From contig NZ_PZJT01000003.1 in assembly GCF_003206135.1 (NCBI RefSeq), positions 227,200 to 291,199 on the forward strand: DNA of 64,000 bases, read 5' to 3'. Positions 45,959 through 56,483 of the stretch are shown piece after piece. The first letter of the stretch is position 1. Each line of letters starts with the position of its first letter. The translations under genes and the position numbers were made by a program. Source of the DNA: Salinicola salarius. GTDB taxonomy: Bacteria; Pseudomonadota; Gammaproteobacteria; Pseudomonadales; Halomonadaceae. The notes under the pieces were generated by a model. The model saw only the letters and a program-made list of their open reading frames with translations. It had not been told where the DNA came from and searched no databases.

Positions 45959-48205
45959 TCATTGCGGATCCGGCGCGCCCGGTGCCGTCACCGATTCTCT
46001 TGGCCCGGTGCTGCCGGCAGCCACCGGCGCCTGTTCCATCACCACGCTCATTCGCGGCATGGCCAGGTCGATGCCCTGCTCGTCGAAGCGCTGCTTGAGA
46101 CGCAAATTGAAGGCACGCGCCACGTCCCACTGCATGATCGGCGCCGTACGCATGCGAACCCGCAGGATGGCCGCGCCGGCATCGAAGCTCTCGATCCCCT
46201 GGACCTCCAGCGCGGACCAGATGTAGTGGCGCATCATCGGGTCGTTGCGCAGGTCCTCGGCGATCCCGCGCACGATCTCGATCGCCTCGTCGATCTTCAT
46301 GTGATGGGCGATACGGATTCGCATCAACGCGATACCGAATTCCCGGGAGTAGTTCTGAATTCCCTGGATCTGGCTGAACGGAATGATATGCACGATACCG
46401 TCCAGGTCGCGCAATTTGACGGTACGGATACTCAGCGCCTCGACCGTACCCATGTGCGATCCCAGGTTGACGAAGTCGTCGATCGCCAGGGAGTCCTCGA
46501 TCAGGATGAACAGCCCGGTAATGAGATCCTGGACCAGCGTCTGGGCGCCGAAACCGACTGCCAGACCGATGACACCGGCACCCGCCAGCAGCGGCGTCAC
46601 GTTCACGCCCAGGTTCGCCAGTGCAATGATGAAAGCGATCACCGCGATGGTCACGAAGACGGTGTTGCGCAACAGCGGCGTGATGGTCTGGGCGCGGGCA
46701 CTGGCATTGGCCCGACGACCATGGCGGCGGCTGCTGCGCAACAGCGCGTGCTTGATCGCGGTATCGGCCAGAATCCACACCAGCCACGCCACCAGGAACG
46801 TCATCCCCAGGCCGAAGACGCCCTTGGCGATCTGCTGGCCGATACCCGCCGAGCCGCCTACGGCCCAGAGCGACGAACCCCAGACCCGCATCGCCAGTTC
46901 GGCGAAGATTACCCAGCTCACCAGGTGGGCCAGCGTGAAACCGAAGCGCACCAGCCGTGACGCATACTCCGATGAGGATTTCTCCCGGGCGTTCTCGCCG
47001 CGCCGATGAATCAGCCCGGTGACGACCAGCGTCGCGATCATGAGACCCGCGGTCACGATCGCCCGGAAGAACGCGCTGCGCGAATCCTCAGCGGACAGGA
47101 TCATCGCGATCAGCGAGACTCCCACCATGATCAGAATCGGGATGTGCCAGATCCGGCTGAACGCACGGATCAGTTCCGTCGTCGCACGACGTTCCTGACG
47201 CTGCGAGTAGGGTCGGTTGCGAATCAGATGCCGGATGGGGCGCCGGAACACCATGACGAAGATGCCCAGCAGCAGGGCGGCGCAGACATTGGCAACCAGC
47301 GCAACGAGCGCCGTCAGCCCTTCGCCCAGTGGCACTACCAGCGCCTCGGCATGCGCGGCATCGCCCAGCGCGACCAGCGCGCCAAGCGCGAACAACCAGC
47401 GGGCGCCACGCTGGCGCAATATGCGCAGCGCCGTGTGTCGATGGCCGTTGCCGAACAGCGAGAAGACGATTTCACAGACCGAAGAGAAGACCGCCCCGCA
47501 AAGCGTGGCGTAGGCCGCGACCATGGCCAGAGCGATACCCACCGATGCGGATTCGACCTGATGGACGGTCGTCAGCGCGACGGCGAAGCCGATGGCCAAT
47601 GGCACCACGCGCCGGATGATGTGGCGGATCAGCATCCAGGTCGTCGGATCCTCGGGCAAGTGCCAGGGCAACCCAAACTGACGCACCGCCCAGCGCCAGA
47701 GCATGGCGATCAGCAACGTCACGCCGACCCACAATCCCGTCACCCACAGCAGGTCCAGCAGGATGCCCTGCAACCGCCGAGGATCGTCGAGCAGCCCCGA
47801 CACATCCTTGCCCGCCTGGCTGGCCCGCGCCGACCAGTACCGAATCGGGTTGTCGAGCCCGTCCGTCTCCAGCGATGAAAACGATTGCGCCAGTGCGCCC
47901 AATAGCCCGGCCGAACCGCTCGCCTGTTCGGTATCCGCCGCGGTGACGTCGCGCAATTGCTTGAGATGGTCAAGCAAGGCCTGGCGCTGGTCGCTGTTTT
48001 CGAGTGTGGCGATGATCTGATCGAGGGAAGTGCGCAGCTCTTGCGGAGACGGCGCCGATGCCGCACTCGGCTCGCTGCTCTGACCGCCGCCCACCAGTGA
48101 TGTCAAGGACTGCGCCGATGCCGGCAGACTGATCATCAACGTCAGGGCCAGCACCCACATCCATCCCAACTGTCTCAATCCGCTCACGGTGACTCCTGTC
48201 TGCAT
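45959..48205 (-). CDS. ybiO: MscS-type mechanosensitive channel, YbiO-like
   Basis: A 748-residue inner-membrane channel. A signal peptide (about 1-31) precedes a periplasmic region with Gln- and Ser-rich segments, then about nine to ten membrane helices. The C-terminal MscS domain begins near residue 530 with TPLLAGAGVIGLAVGFGAQTL, the pore helix, followed by IEDSLAIDDFVNLGSHMGTVE. Length and layout match E. coli YbiO (741 residues). It would release solutes on hypo-osmotic shock, which suits a halophile. Convergent with the LysR gene. Confidence 0.88.
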   Translation of the reverse strand: MQTGVTVSGLRQLGWMWVLALTLMISLPASAQSLTSLVGGGQSSEPSAASAPSPQELRTSLDQIIATLENSDQRQALLDHLKQLRDVTAADTEQASGSAGLLGALAQSFSSLETDGLDNPIRYWSARASQAGKDVSGLLDDPRRLQGILLDLLWVTGLWVGVTLLIAMLWRWAVRQFGLPWHLPEDPTTWMLIRHIIRRVVPLAIGFAVALTTVHQVESASVGIALAMVAAYATLCGAVFSSVCEIVFSLFGNGHRHTALRILRQRGARWLFALGALVALGDAAHAEALVVPLGEGLTALVALVANVCAALLLGIFVMVFRRPIRHLIRNRPYSQRQERRATTELIRAFSRIWHIPILIMVGVSLIAMILSAEDSRSAFFRAIVTAGLMIATLVVTGLIHRRGENAREKSSSEYASRLVRFGFTLAHLVSWVIFAELAMRVWGSSLWAVGGSAGIGQQIAKGVFGLGMTFLVAWLVWILADTAIKHALLRSSRRHGRRANASARAQTITPLLRNTVFVTIAVIAFIIALANLGVNVTPLLAGAGVIGLAVGFGAQTLVQDLITGLFILIEDSLAIDDFVNLGSHMGTVEALSIRTVKLRDLDGIVHIIPFSQIQGIQNYSREFGIALMRIRIAHHMKIDEAIEIVRGIAEDLRNDPMMRHYIWSALEVQGIESFDAGAAILRVRMRTAPIMQWDVARAFNLRLKQRFDEQGIDLAMPRMSVVMEQAPVAAGSTGPRESVTAPGAPDPQ

Positions 48206-48411
48206 GCCTATCGAGCCTTCGATGGCTTGTCGTCGGACATCATGCTATCCAAGGGGAGTCACGACAACGCCAAACCGATTTTGGTCCTGACCTCGATGCT
48301 GCTCTATCTTCAACAGACGCGTCTGACAGAAGCCCTCTCTGGGTGTTATCTGAAACGTCGGCGCGCCTCGATCGAAGTGTCACGCAAGGATTCCTACGCA
48401 AGGAGAGCAAC

Positions 48412-49176
48412 ATGCGCCTTTCAGGCAAGGTGGCCCTGGTCACCGGCAGCACCCAGGGCATCGGCCGTGCCGTCGCCGAACGACTCGCCCAGGCCGGCGC
48501 CGATGTAGTCGTCAGCGGCAGCCGTCCTTCCGAGCGCGCCGAGGAAACCGCAGCGCGCGTTCGCGCCCACGGCCGAAGAGCCGCGATCGTCACCGGTGAC
48601 ATCGGCGATGTCGAGACCAACCGGCGCCTGATCGATGAGAGCGTCGAGGCCATGGGCCGGCTGGATATCCTGGTCAACAACGCCGGCCTGGAGATCGACT
48701 CCCCTTTTCTGGACCTCGACGAGGCTGACTATGACAAGGTCATGCAGACCAATCTGAAAGGCGTCTTCTTCACGACCCAGGCCTTCGTTCGCCATCTGCG
48801 TGACGAAGGCCGCGGCGGCCGCGTGATCAACATGAGTTCGGTGCATGAGGATCTGCCGTTTCCAGGCTTTACCAGCTATTGCATGAGCAAGGGCGGCATG
48901 CGCATGCTGACCCGCAACCTGGCCGTCGAGCTGGCGCCGCTCGGGATCACGGTCAACAGCGTGGCGCCCGGCGCGATCAAGACACCGATCAATTCGGCAC
49001 TCGACGAAGATCCGGAGAAGCTGCGCCATCTGCTTGGCAACATTCCGCTCAACCGGCTGGGCCGACCCGAAGACGTGGCCGGCGTGGTCGAATTCCTGGC
49101 CTCGGACGACGCCGACTACATGACTGGGGCATCGCTGCCGGTAGATGGTGGCCTGCTATGGCAATATGAGGAATGA
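48412..49176 (+). CDS. Short-chain dehydrogenase (glucose 1-dehydrogenase-like)
   Basis: A 254-residue classical SDR. TGSTQGIG near residue 12 binds NAD(P), NNAG near 88, and the catalytic set is S in NMSSVH with YCMSK near 155. The C-terminus, MTGASLPVDGGLLW, is typical of the glucose 1-dehydrogenase/3-oxoacyl-ACP reductase-like subgroup. The ATG at 48412 has AAGGAGAG 5 nt upstream. The substrate is unknown. It lies directly before the trehalase on the same strand. Confidence 0.9.
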   Translation: MRLSGKVALVTGSTQGIGRAVAERLAQAGADVVVSGSRPSERAEETAARVRAHGRRAAIVTGDIGDVETNRRLIDESVEAMGRLDILVNNAGLEIDSPFLDLDEADYDKVMQTNLKGVFFTTQAFVRHLRDEGRGGRVINMSSVHEDLPFPGFTSYCMSKGGMRMLTRNLAVELAPLGITVNSVAPGAIKTPINSALDEDPEKLRHLLGNIPLNRLGRPEDVAGVVEFLASDDADYMTGASLPVDGGLLWQYEE

Positions 49177-49191
49177 TGGTGCCGCTGTTTT

Positions 49192-49315
49192 GCCATCGAT
49201 AATGTTTTTTGCATCGTCAATGCTTTTGCCATCGTTAATGCTTTTGACATCGCCCATGTTTCGCGATCGACAAGGCTTTGTCAGAGATAATATTTTCGCC
49301 ACCGACAATGTGTTC
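49192..49315. repeat. Seven degenerate ~18-bp tandem repeats before treF
   Basis: Units close to GCCATCGTTAATGCTTTT recur with a period of 17-19 bp at 49192, 49211, 49228, 49246, 49263, 49281 and 49298, then stop 17 bp before the treF start. The later copies are more diverged. The array fills almost the whole gap between the SDR and trehalase genes. Confidence 0.75.
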
Positions 49316-49332
49316 GTCACACAGGAAAAGGC

Positions 49333-50889
49333 ATGCTCGACAGTATTCAGGTGAAGTTCGAAGACGCTGAATCCATAGACGAAGCGGCGGTCACGCCTTA
49401 TGACCGTTACGGGGAGTTGTTCGAAGCGGTCGCTCTTGCCCATATCTTTCATGATTCCAAGACGTTTGCCGACTGCATCCCGCAGCTGCCACCCGCGCAG
49501 ATCATGGAGGCCTACGAGCAGCAGCGAAACCGGCCAGGATTCGATCTGAGAGCCTTCGTGGCCGATCATTTCTACAGTGACATGCTCCCCGGCAAGGGCT
49601 ACGAGTCCCGCCCCGAGCACGACCTGGTCACGCATATCGATAGTCTCTGGCCCATCCTCACCCGCAATTCCCGCCAGCACCCGCGCTGGTCGTCGCTGCT
49701 CGAACTGTGCCATGACTATGTCGTCCCCGGTGGACGCTTCCGCGAGTACTACTACTGGGATTCCTACTTCACCATGCTGGGCTTGGCTGCCAGCGGTGAA
49801 AATCACCTGATGTGCGCCGTCACCGATAACTGTGCCGACCTGATCTCGCGCTACGGCCACATGCCCAACGGCAACCGCAGTTACTACCTGAGCCGCTCCC
49901 AGCCGCCGCTGTTCTCGATGATGGTCGAGCTGACCGAACGTCAGGGCTTGCGGAACGCCGTCGACTACTTGCCTCAACTGGAGCGGGAGTATGCCTTCTG
50001 GATGAATGGCGAAGAGAGGCTGTCGCCCGGAGAATCTCACCGACGCTGCGTCCGTCTAGACGAGGCGGCCTGGCTGAATCGCCACTGGGACGACCGCGCC
50101 ACGCCGCGGGAGGAGTCTTACCGCGAGGACTACGAGTTGGCCCAAGGCTCGGATCGCCCAGCGGAGCAGCTCTATCGCAATCTCCGCGCCGGCGCGGAAA
50201 CTGGTTGGGACTTCAGCGGTCGCTGGCTGGACGACGTGCAGAATCTCGGCTCGATCCGCACGACTCACTTCGTTACGCCGGAGCTCAATGCCCTGCTGTT
50301 TCACCTCGAGCAGACACTGGAACGTCTCCATGCCATCGTTGGCGACCATCGCAAGGCGGGAAACTTTCGACGTCGAGCCCTTCGCCGGCGGGCCGCCATG
50401 GATGAGTATCTATGGAGCGATTCGCGAGGCGCCTACTATGACTACGATTTCACGCGCGGCCGCAGTAGCGTTCACCTGACGGCCGCCTGCGTCGTCCCGC
50501 TGTTCGTCGGCGCAGCCTCCGAAGCACAGGCAGAGCGGGTTGCCAATATCGTCGCCAACCGCCTCATGGCGCCAGGCGGACTCGCCACCACGGAGATCAC
50601 CGATAGTCACCAGCAGTGGGACCATCCCAACGGCTGGGCACCGCTACAGTGGATGGCGACCGAAGGGCTGCGGCGCTACGGATTCACCGAACTCGCCGAC
50701 GACATCGCCGACCGCTGGCTGGCCCTGGTCGAGGATCTCTATCGCCGCGAACACAAGCTGGTCGAAAAGTACGTGCTCTACCCGGGCGCGGATTTCGCTA
50801 CCGGCGGCGAATATCCGCTGCAGGACGGCTTTGCCTGGACCAACGGCGTAACCCGGGCGTTACTCGCCCGACGCGCCGGGCACGAGTAA
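49333..50889 (+). CDS. treF: Cytoplasmic trehalase
   Basis: A 518-residue GH37 alpha,alpha-trehalase that hydrolyses trehalose to two glucose molecules. The two family signatures are complete: [15 protein letters not shown] near residue 137 and [12 protein letters not shown] near 433. With no signal peptide it matches TreF (549 residues in E. coli) rather than periplasmic TreA. AGGAAAAGGC precedes the ATG. It converges on glgB and their 3' ends overlap by 30 bp. Confidence 0.95.
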   Translation: MLDSIQVKFEDAESIDEAAVTPYDRYGELFEAVALAHIFHDSKTFADCIPQLPPAQIMEAYEQQRNRPGFDLRAFVADHFYSDMLPGKGYESRPEHDLVTHIDSLWPILTRNSRQHPRWSSLLELCHDYVVPGGRFREYYYWDSYFTMLGLAASGENHLMCAVTDNCADLISRYGHMPNGNRSYYLSRSQPPLFSMMVELTERQGLRNAVDYLPQLEREYAFWMNGEERLSPGESHRRCVRLDEAAWLNRHWDDRATPREESYREDYELAQGSDRPAEQLYRNLRAGAETGWDFSGRWLDDVQNLGSIRTTHFVTPELNALLFHLEQTLERLHAIVGDHRKAGNFRRRALRRRAAMDEYLWSDSRGAYYDYDFTRGRSSVHLTAACVVPLFVGAASEAQAERVANIVANRLMAPGGLATTEITDSHQQWDHPNGWAPLQWMATEGLRRYGFTELADDIADRWLALVEDLYRREHKLVEKYVLYPGADFATGGEYPLQDGFAWTNGVTRALLARRAGHE

Positions 50890-53097
50890 CACCACCCCCA
50901 GCGGCGGTAGCGTCAGCGAAATACTGGCCGTCTGCCCGTGCAGCGGCGCATCGAGGGCCTGGATCTGCCCCATGTTGCCCAGGTTGGATCCGCCATAGCA
51001 CTGCGCGTCGCTATTGAATATCTCCTCCCAGGCGCCCATGACCGGCACGCCGAGCCGATAATCGTGGCGCGGCACCGGGGTCATGTTGGCCACCACCAGC
51101 AGCGGCTCGCCGATCAGGTTCCAGCGCAGCCAGGCGAATACGCTGTTGGTGCTGTCGTCGCCCACCACCCAGGCGAAGCCCTCCGGCTCGGTGTCGCGCT
51201 GATGCAGCGGCGTCTTCTCCTGATAGAGCCGGTTGAGATCGCCGATCAGGCGCTGGATGCCGGCATGGTGAGACTCGCCGAGCAGCGACCAGTCGAGCTC
51301 GCGGTCGTGATTCCATTCGCGCCACTGACCGAACTCGCAGCCCATGAACAAGAGCTTCTTGCCGGGCTGGGTCCACATGATCGACAGGTAGGCGCGCAGG
51401 TTGGCGAACCGCTGCCATTCGTCGCCCGGCATCTTGTTGATCAGCGACCCCTTGCCGTGCACCACCTCGTCATGCGAGATCGGCAGCACGTACTTTTCGG
51501 AGAACGCGTAGACCATCGGAAAGGTCAGTTCGTGATGGGCATACGAGCGATAGACCGGATCCTTGGCGATGTACTCCAGGGTGTCGTGCATCCAGCCCAT
51601 GTTCCATTTGTAGGCAAAGCCCAGGCCGCCATCACGGGTTGGCTGGGTCACGCCCGGCCAGGCGGTGGATTCCTCGGCGATCACCACCGCGCCAGGCACC
51701 TCCTCCGCGACCACGTCGTTCAAATGGCGCAGGAATTCGATCGCCTCGAGATTCTCCTGGCCGCCGTATTGATTGGGAATCCACTCGCCCTCGTTGCGCG
51801 AGTAGTTGCGATACAGCATCGAGGCCACGGCATCGACGCGAAGCGCATCGATGTGGAAATGGCGCAGCCAGTACAGCGCCGAGGCCAGCATGAAGCCGTG
51901 CACCTCGCGCCGTCCCAGGTTGTAGATGTAGGTGTTCCAGTCCTGGTGGAAGCCCTCGAAAGGATGCTCGTACTCGTAGAGTGCCGTGCCATCGAAGCGC
52001 GCCAGACCATGCGGGTCGGTAGGAAAGTGCGCCGGCACCCAGTCGAGGATCACCCCAAGGCCAGCCTGGTGGCAGGCATCCACGAAGTAGGCGAAGTCCT
52101 CGGGCTTGCCAAAACGCCCGCTGGGCGCGAACTGGCTTAGTGGCTGGTAGCCCCAGGAGCCGCCGAAGGGATGTTCCATGATCGGCAGCAATTCGACGTG
52201 GGTGAACCCCATCCCGAGCACGTAGGGGATCAGGTGTTCGGTCAGGTCGCGCCAGCTATAGGTGACGCCGTCGTGCCCGCCATGCTTGCGCCACGAGGCG
52301 GCATGCACTTCATAGACGGAGATCGGCCGGTCGGGCGCCTGATGATCGCCGCGATGGGCGATCCACTCGGCATCGTGCCAGGTGAACGGCGTGGTATCGG
52401 CGACCACCGATGAGGTGTGCGGCGGCGTCTCGGTGGCCAGCGCCACCGGGTCGGCCTTGAGCGCGAGGGTGCCGTGGGCATCGAGAATCTCGTATTTGTA
52501 GGCTTCGCCCGGCCCCAGGCGGGGTATGAACAGCTCCCAGACCCCGGCGGGATGACGCAGGCGCATCACATGCCGCCGGCCGTCCCAGCCATTGAAGTTG
52601 CCCACCACCGAGACACGCCGAGCATTGGGCGCCCAGACGGCGAAGCGCACCCCGGACACGCCATCGATTTCCATCGACTGGGCGCCCAGGCAGTGCCCCA
52701 GGTTACGGTGATTGCCCTCGCCAATCAGGTAAAGATCCATCTCGCCGAGCAGCAGGTCGAACGAGTAGGGATCCTCGGTTTCCTGCTCGCCGCCTGGCCA
52801 GCGGATGCGCAGTTTATACGGCGCAACATGCGGCAACCTGCCGGCAAACAGCCCGGGCTTCTGGATGCCCGTCAGGCTGCAACGACGCTCGCCGGTATCA
52901 CGGTCGAGCACATCCACACCCAACGCACCGGGCAGGTAGACCCGCAGCAGACAGGTTTCCTCACTCTCCTCGCCACAGGCATGCACGCCGAGCACGGAAA
53001 ACGGGTTGCCGTGGCTACCCCGAACCAGCGCCTCGGCATCATCGGCGGACAACCAGAGGGCGTCGTCCTTGACGGTAGTGACGTTCAGATCGGTCAT
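50860..53097 (-). CDS. glgB: 1,4-alpha-glucan branching enzyme
   Basis: A 745-residue GH13 enzyme with an N-terminal CBM48 domain (about 120-215). It forms alpha-1,6 branches. The catalytic Asp is in [13 protein letters not shown] near residue 410, the Glu in [11 protein letters not shown] near 463, and [11 protein letters not shown] near 528 is the third conserved site. It overlaps the upstream treS gene by ATGA, completing the GlgE-pathway operon glgE-treS-glgB as in Pseudomonas. Confidence 0.96.
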   Translation of the reverse strand: MTDLNVTTVKDDALWLSADDAEALVRGSHGNPFSVLGVHACGEESEETCLLRVYLPGALGVDVLDRDTGERRCSLTGIQKPGLFAGRLPHVAPYKLRIRWPGGEQETEDPYSFDLLLGEMDLYLIGEGNHRNLGHCLGAQSMEIDGVSGVRFAVWAPNARRVSVVGNFNGWDGRRHVMRLRHPAGVWELFIPRLGPGEAYKYEILDAHGTLALKADPVALATETPPHTSSVVADTTPFTWHDAEWIAHRGDHQAPDRPISVYEVHAASWRKHGGHDGVTYSWRDLTEHLIPYVLGMGFTHVELLPIMEHPFGGSWGYQPLSQFAPSGRFGKPEDFAYFVDACHQAGLGVILDWVPAHFPTDPHGLARFDGTALYEYEHPFEGFHQDWNTYIYNLGRREVHGFMLASALYWLRHFHIDALRVDAVASMLYRNYSRNEGEWIPNQYGGQENLEAIEFLRHLNDVVAEEVPGAVVIAEESTAWPGVTQPTRDGGLGFAYKWNMGWMHDTLEYIAKDPVYRSYAHHELTFPMVYAFSEKYVLPISHDEVVHGKGSLINKMPGDEWQRFANLRAYLSIMWTQPGKKLLFMGCEFGQWREWNHDRELDWSLLGESHHAGIQRLIGDLNRLYQEKTPLHQRDTEPEGFAWVVGDDSTNSVFAWLRWNLIGEPLLVVANMTPVPRHDYRLGVPVMGAWEEIFNSDAQCYGGSNLGNMGQIQALDAPLHGQTASISLTLPPLGVVLLVPGASGE

Positions 53098-56000
53098 TGT
53101 GACTCTCTCTTGGACAGTTGTTCGCTCGTGGACAATTGGTCGACGATGGCTGCCAGGCCGCGCAGCGGCACGCCCAGCCAGGCGGGGCGATTGGCAGCTT
53201 CGTAGGCGATCTCGTAGACCGTCTTTTCCAGCACGAACAGTTCCAGTGCGGCATCAGCGCCTTCCGGGGAAGTCCAGCGGTGGGCGATATCGGCGGTACT
53301 CTGCCAATAGGCCTCAAGGAAGGCACGACGACTGGCAATCAGGTAGCGCTCGGCGACATCATGAGTCACCTCGCTGACACTCTCGTCGCTCGACTTGCCG
53401 ACAGCGGCTTCGTCCATCTTGGCGCCAGCATAGTCGAAGGAGCGCAGCATGCCGGCGACGTCGCGCAAAGGGCAGTCCTTGGCGCGTCGTTCTTCCAGCG
53501 AGCGGGCGGGTTCACCTTCGAAGTCGATGATGTAGGCATCGTCGTGGGCCACCAGCACCTGACCGAGGTGCAGATCGCCATGGATACGCGTGAGCAGACT
53601 CCCCCTGGCGCGCTGCGCCAGCGGCTCGACGGCGGACATCAGCGCATCGCGCTCGGCCAGCACCCGGTCGGCCAGTGCCTGGTCGGCTTCACTGGCATTG
53701 CCCTTGTGGCGCGCCAGCAGGTCGAGCGCTTTCTCGATCTGCTCGCGGACTCGCTGCGTCCAGGCGGTCACATGCGTTTTATCAGCCAGTTCCGGTGCGA
53801 AGTCGGGGTTATCGCTCGGCGACGCCAGCACCCGATGCAGCTCGCCCAGGCGCTGGCCCAGGGTCGTGGCGAATCCCTCGAGTTCGTCGAAGGCACTGTA
53901 GCCACTCTCTTCGGTACTGGACTCGCTCTCCTCGCCCGCCTCTCGAATCGCCCGTTCGAGCGCGTTGCGTGTCCATGACCAAGCATCGCCCTGGTTGGCG
54001 ATGAAGCCCTGCACCAGCATCAGGGTCTGGGCTTCGCCAGCGGCGTTGCGGCGCGCCACCTCGCCATACAATGGCGGCACGTTCTCGAAACCCTGTTCGC
54101 TCAGGTAGCGACCGAACTCGGCCTCGGGATGCACGCCGGGCTCCAGACGCCGGAACAGCTTGAGTACCACCTGGTGGCCGATGATCACCGAGCTGTTGGA
54201 CTGCTCGACGTTGTTGTGGGCGACATCGACATCCTCGGGCAGTTCCAGCTCGTCAAGCGCCGGCGTCGGCACGAAGCGGATCTCGCCGTCGGCGCAAGGC
54301 AGGCTCGCCCCGCTACGCAGCAGGTCGAGAATGCGCAGCGCGAAGGCATCCAGCCCGAGCGCATCGGTCAACAGGCCGACATCGCGCCCGCGACGCACCC
54401 GCGCCAAGGCGAGCTGCTGAGCCACGGCACCGCTGCGATCGTCCTCGCCGAGAAAGCCCAGCGGCAGCAGATAGCGATCGCTACCCTGCGAGTGCTGAAC
54501 CTCGATCTCGCTTAGCAGCATGGAGTGCCGAGTATCCTCGATGCGCACGGCATAAAGGATGTGTACCCGGTCGATCCGCGACTGCTTGGCGGCAAACCAG
54601 CGCCGCTTGGGCAGGTACTTGGGCAGCGCTTCGTGCTCGAGCATGCCGCGCGACGGGGCGTCGAGGATCTCTTCCAGATGACGCTTGACGATCAGCGTGA
54701 CGTAATCCGGCATCGCCTCGGGCGCCGGCACGTGCCAGGCGGGCATCGCCGTCTCGGGCGCCAGCAGGAACCAGTAGAAGCCGTAGGGCGGCAATGTCAG
54801 CAGATACGACAGCTTGCCGATCGGCGGGAAGGCGCTGCCACCGACCATCTCCACCGGCACCTGGCCGGCAAATGACGACAGGTCGAGCTCCACCGCCTGA
54901 GCGTTGCGTGCCACGTTGGCGACGCACAACAACACTTCGCTCTCGCCATTGTCGAGCACCAGCTCGCGCAGGTAGGCGAGGATATGCCGGTTGGCCGGAT
55001 AGAGCGGCTGCATGGTGCCGCGGCTGAATACACGATGCTGACTGCGCACCGCCAGCAGGCGTCGCATGCTGTTGAGCAGCGAGTGCGGATCGCGGGTCTG
55101 GGCTTCGACGTTGACCGCCTGGAAGCCGTACAACGGATCCATGACCGACGGTAGCACCAGCTTGGCCGGATCGGCCCGCGAGAAGCCGCCATTGCGATCC
55201 ATCGACCACTGCATCGGCGTGCGCACGCCATCGCGATCGCCCAGATAGATGTTGTCGCCCATGCCGATCTCGTCGCCGTAATAGAGTACCGGCGTGCCCG
55301 GCATCGACAGCAGCAGGCTGTTGAGCAGTTCGATCCGTCGGCGATCGCGTTCGAGCAGCGGCGCCAGGCGCCGGCGGATGCCTAAGTTGATGCGCGCGCG
55401 GCGATCGGCGGCGTAGTGGTTCCAGAGATAGTCGCGCTCCTTGTCGGTGACCATCTCGAGGGTCAGCTCGTCATGGTTGCGCAGGAAGATCGCCCACTGA
55501 CAATTGGGGGGGATCTCCGGCGTCTGACGCAGGATGTCGGTGATCGGAAAGCGATCCTCCTGGGCCAATGCCATGTACATGCGCGGCATCAGCGGGAAAT
55601 GGAACGCCATGTGACATTCGTCGCCCTCGCCGCTCTCGTTGCCGCCAAAGTAGGGCCGCGTGTCCTCGGGCCACTGGTTGGCCTCGGCCAGCAGCATGCG
55701 ATCGGGGTAGCGCTCGTCGATCACCGCCCGGATCTTCTTGAGCACCTCGTGCGTCTCGGGCAGGTTCTCGTTGTTGGTGCCTTCGCGCTCGACCAGATAG
55801 GGAATCGCATCCAGGCGCAGGCCGTCGACTCCCATGTCCAGCCAGTACGCCATCACCTTGAGCACTTCGTCGAGCACCTGCGGATTGTCGAAGTTCAAAT
55901 CCGGCTGATGGGAATAGAAACGGTGCCAGAAGTAGGCACCCGCCACCGGGTCCCAGGTCCAGTTGGACGATTCGGTATCGAGAAAGATGATCCGCGTGCC

Positions 56001-56462
56001 GGGATATTTCTGATCGCTGTCCGACCACACGTAGAAGTCGCGCTCCGGCGAGCCCGGCGGCGCGCGGCGGGCGCGCTGGAACCACTCGTGCTGATCCGAG
56101 GTGTGGTTGATGACCAGTTCGGTGATCACTCGCAGGCCGCGCTTGTGCGCCTGTTCGATGAAACGCTGGGCATCCTCGAGCGTGCCGTAGTCGGGGCTGA
56201 CGCCGGTGTACTCGGCAATGTCATAGCCGTCATCGCGGCGCGGCGATGGGTAGAACGGCAGGATCCAGATAGCGTTCACGCCCAGGCTGACGATGTAGTC
56301 CAGCTTGTCGATCAGCCCCTGGAAGTCGCCGATTCCGTCATCGTTGGCATCGAAGAACGACTTGACGTGTACCTGGTAGATGACGGCGTCCTTGTACCAT
56401 AGCGGATCCTCGAGAAAATCGATGGTCTCGACGGCGTGCGACTCGCTGCTGGCATCCATCAT
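53094..56462 (-). CDS. treS: Trehalose synthase-maltokinase fusion (TreS-Mak)
   Basis: A 1122-residue two-domain protein. Residues 20-560 are TreS, a GH13 isomerase of maltose and trehalose: Asp in [11 protein letters not shown] near 215, Glu in [11 protein letters not shown] near 257, and [12 protein letters not shown] near 325. Residues about 620-1110 form a maltokinase with [11 protein letters not shown] and [10 protein letters not shown] near 960, which makes maltose 1-phosphate with ATP. Fusion feeds GlgE directly. It lies 21 bp after glgE and overlaps glgB by 4 bp. MMDAS start follows GGAAGG. Confidence 0.96.
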   Translation of the reverse strand: MMDASSESHAVETIDFLEDPLWYKDAVIYQVHVKSFFDANDDGIGDFQGLIDKLDYIVSLGVNAIWILPFYPSPRRDDGYDIAEYTGVSPDYGTLEDAQRFIEQAHKRGLRVITELVINHTSDQHEWFQRARRAPPGSPERDFYVWSDSDQKYPGTRIIFLDTESSNWTWDPVAGAYFWHRFYSHQPDLNFDNPQVLDEVLKVMAYWLDMGVDGLRLDAIPYLVEREGTNNENLPETHEVLKKIRAVIDERYPDRMLLAEANQWPEDTRPYFGGNESGEGDECHMAFHFPLMPRMYMALAQEDRFPITDILRQTPEIPPNCQWAIFLRNHDELTLEMVTDKERDYLWNHYAADRRARINLGIRRRLAPLLERDRRRIELLNSLLLSMPGTPVLYYGDEIGMGDNIYLGDRDGVRTPMQWSMDRNGGFSRADPAKLVLPSVMDPLYGFQAVNVEAQTRDPHSLLNSMRRLLAVRSQHRVFSRGTMQPLYPANRHILAYLRELVLDNGESEVLLCVANVARNAQAVELDLSSFAGQVPVEMVGGSAFPPIGKLSYLLTLPPYGFYWFLLAPETAMPAWHVPAPEAMPDYVTLIVKRHLEEILDAPSRGMLEHEALPKYLPKRRWFAAKQSRIDRVHILYAVRIEDTRHSMLLSEIEVQHSQGSDRYLLPLGFLGEDDRSGAVAQQLALARVRRGRDVGLLTDALGLDAFALRILDLLRSGASLPCADGEIRFVPTPALDELELPEDVDVAHNNVEQSNSSVIIGHQVVLKLFRRLEPGVHPEAEFGRYLSEQGFENVPPLYGEVARRNAAGEAQTLMLVQGFIANQGDAWSWTRNALERAIREAGEESESSTEESGYSAFDELEGFATTLGQRLGELHRVLASPSDNPDFAPELADKTHVTAWTQRVREQIEKALDLLARHKGNASEADQALADRVLAERDALMSAVEPLAQRARGSLLTRIHGDLHLGQVLVAHDDAYIIDFEGEPARSLEERRAKDCPLRDVAGMLRSFDYAGAKMDEAAVGKSSDESVSEVTHDVAERYLIASRRAFLEAYWQSTADIAHRWTSPEGADAALELFVLEKTVYEIAYEAANRPAWLGVPLRGLAAIVDQLSTSEQLSKRESQ

Positions 56463-56483
56463 GGTGCCTTCCTCCTTGGCTGA

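Noticed and set aside
49192-49315. CRISPR-like array upstream of treF
   Set aside because: Units abut without spacers, vary in sequence, and no cas genes are present.
49156-50040. Antisense protein with repeated SINDGKSIDDAKNIIDGK-like segment
   Set aside because: The pattern is only the 18-bp DNA repeat read in one frame, continued antisense to treF.
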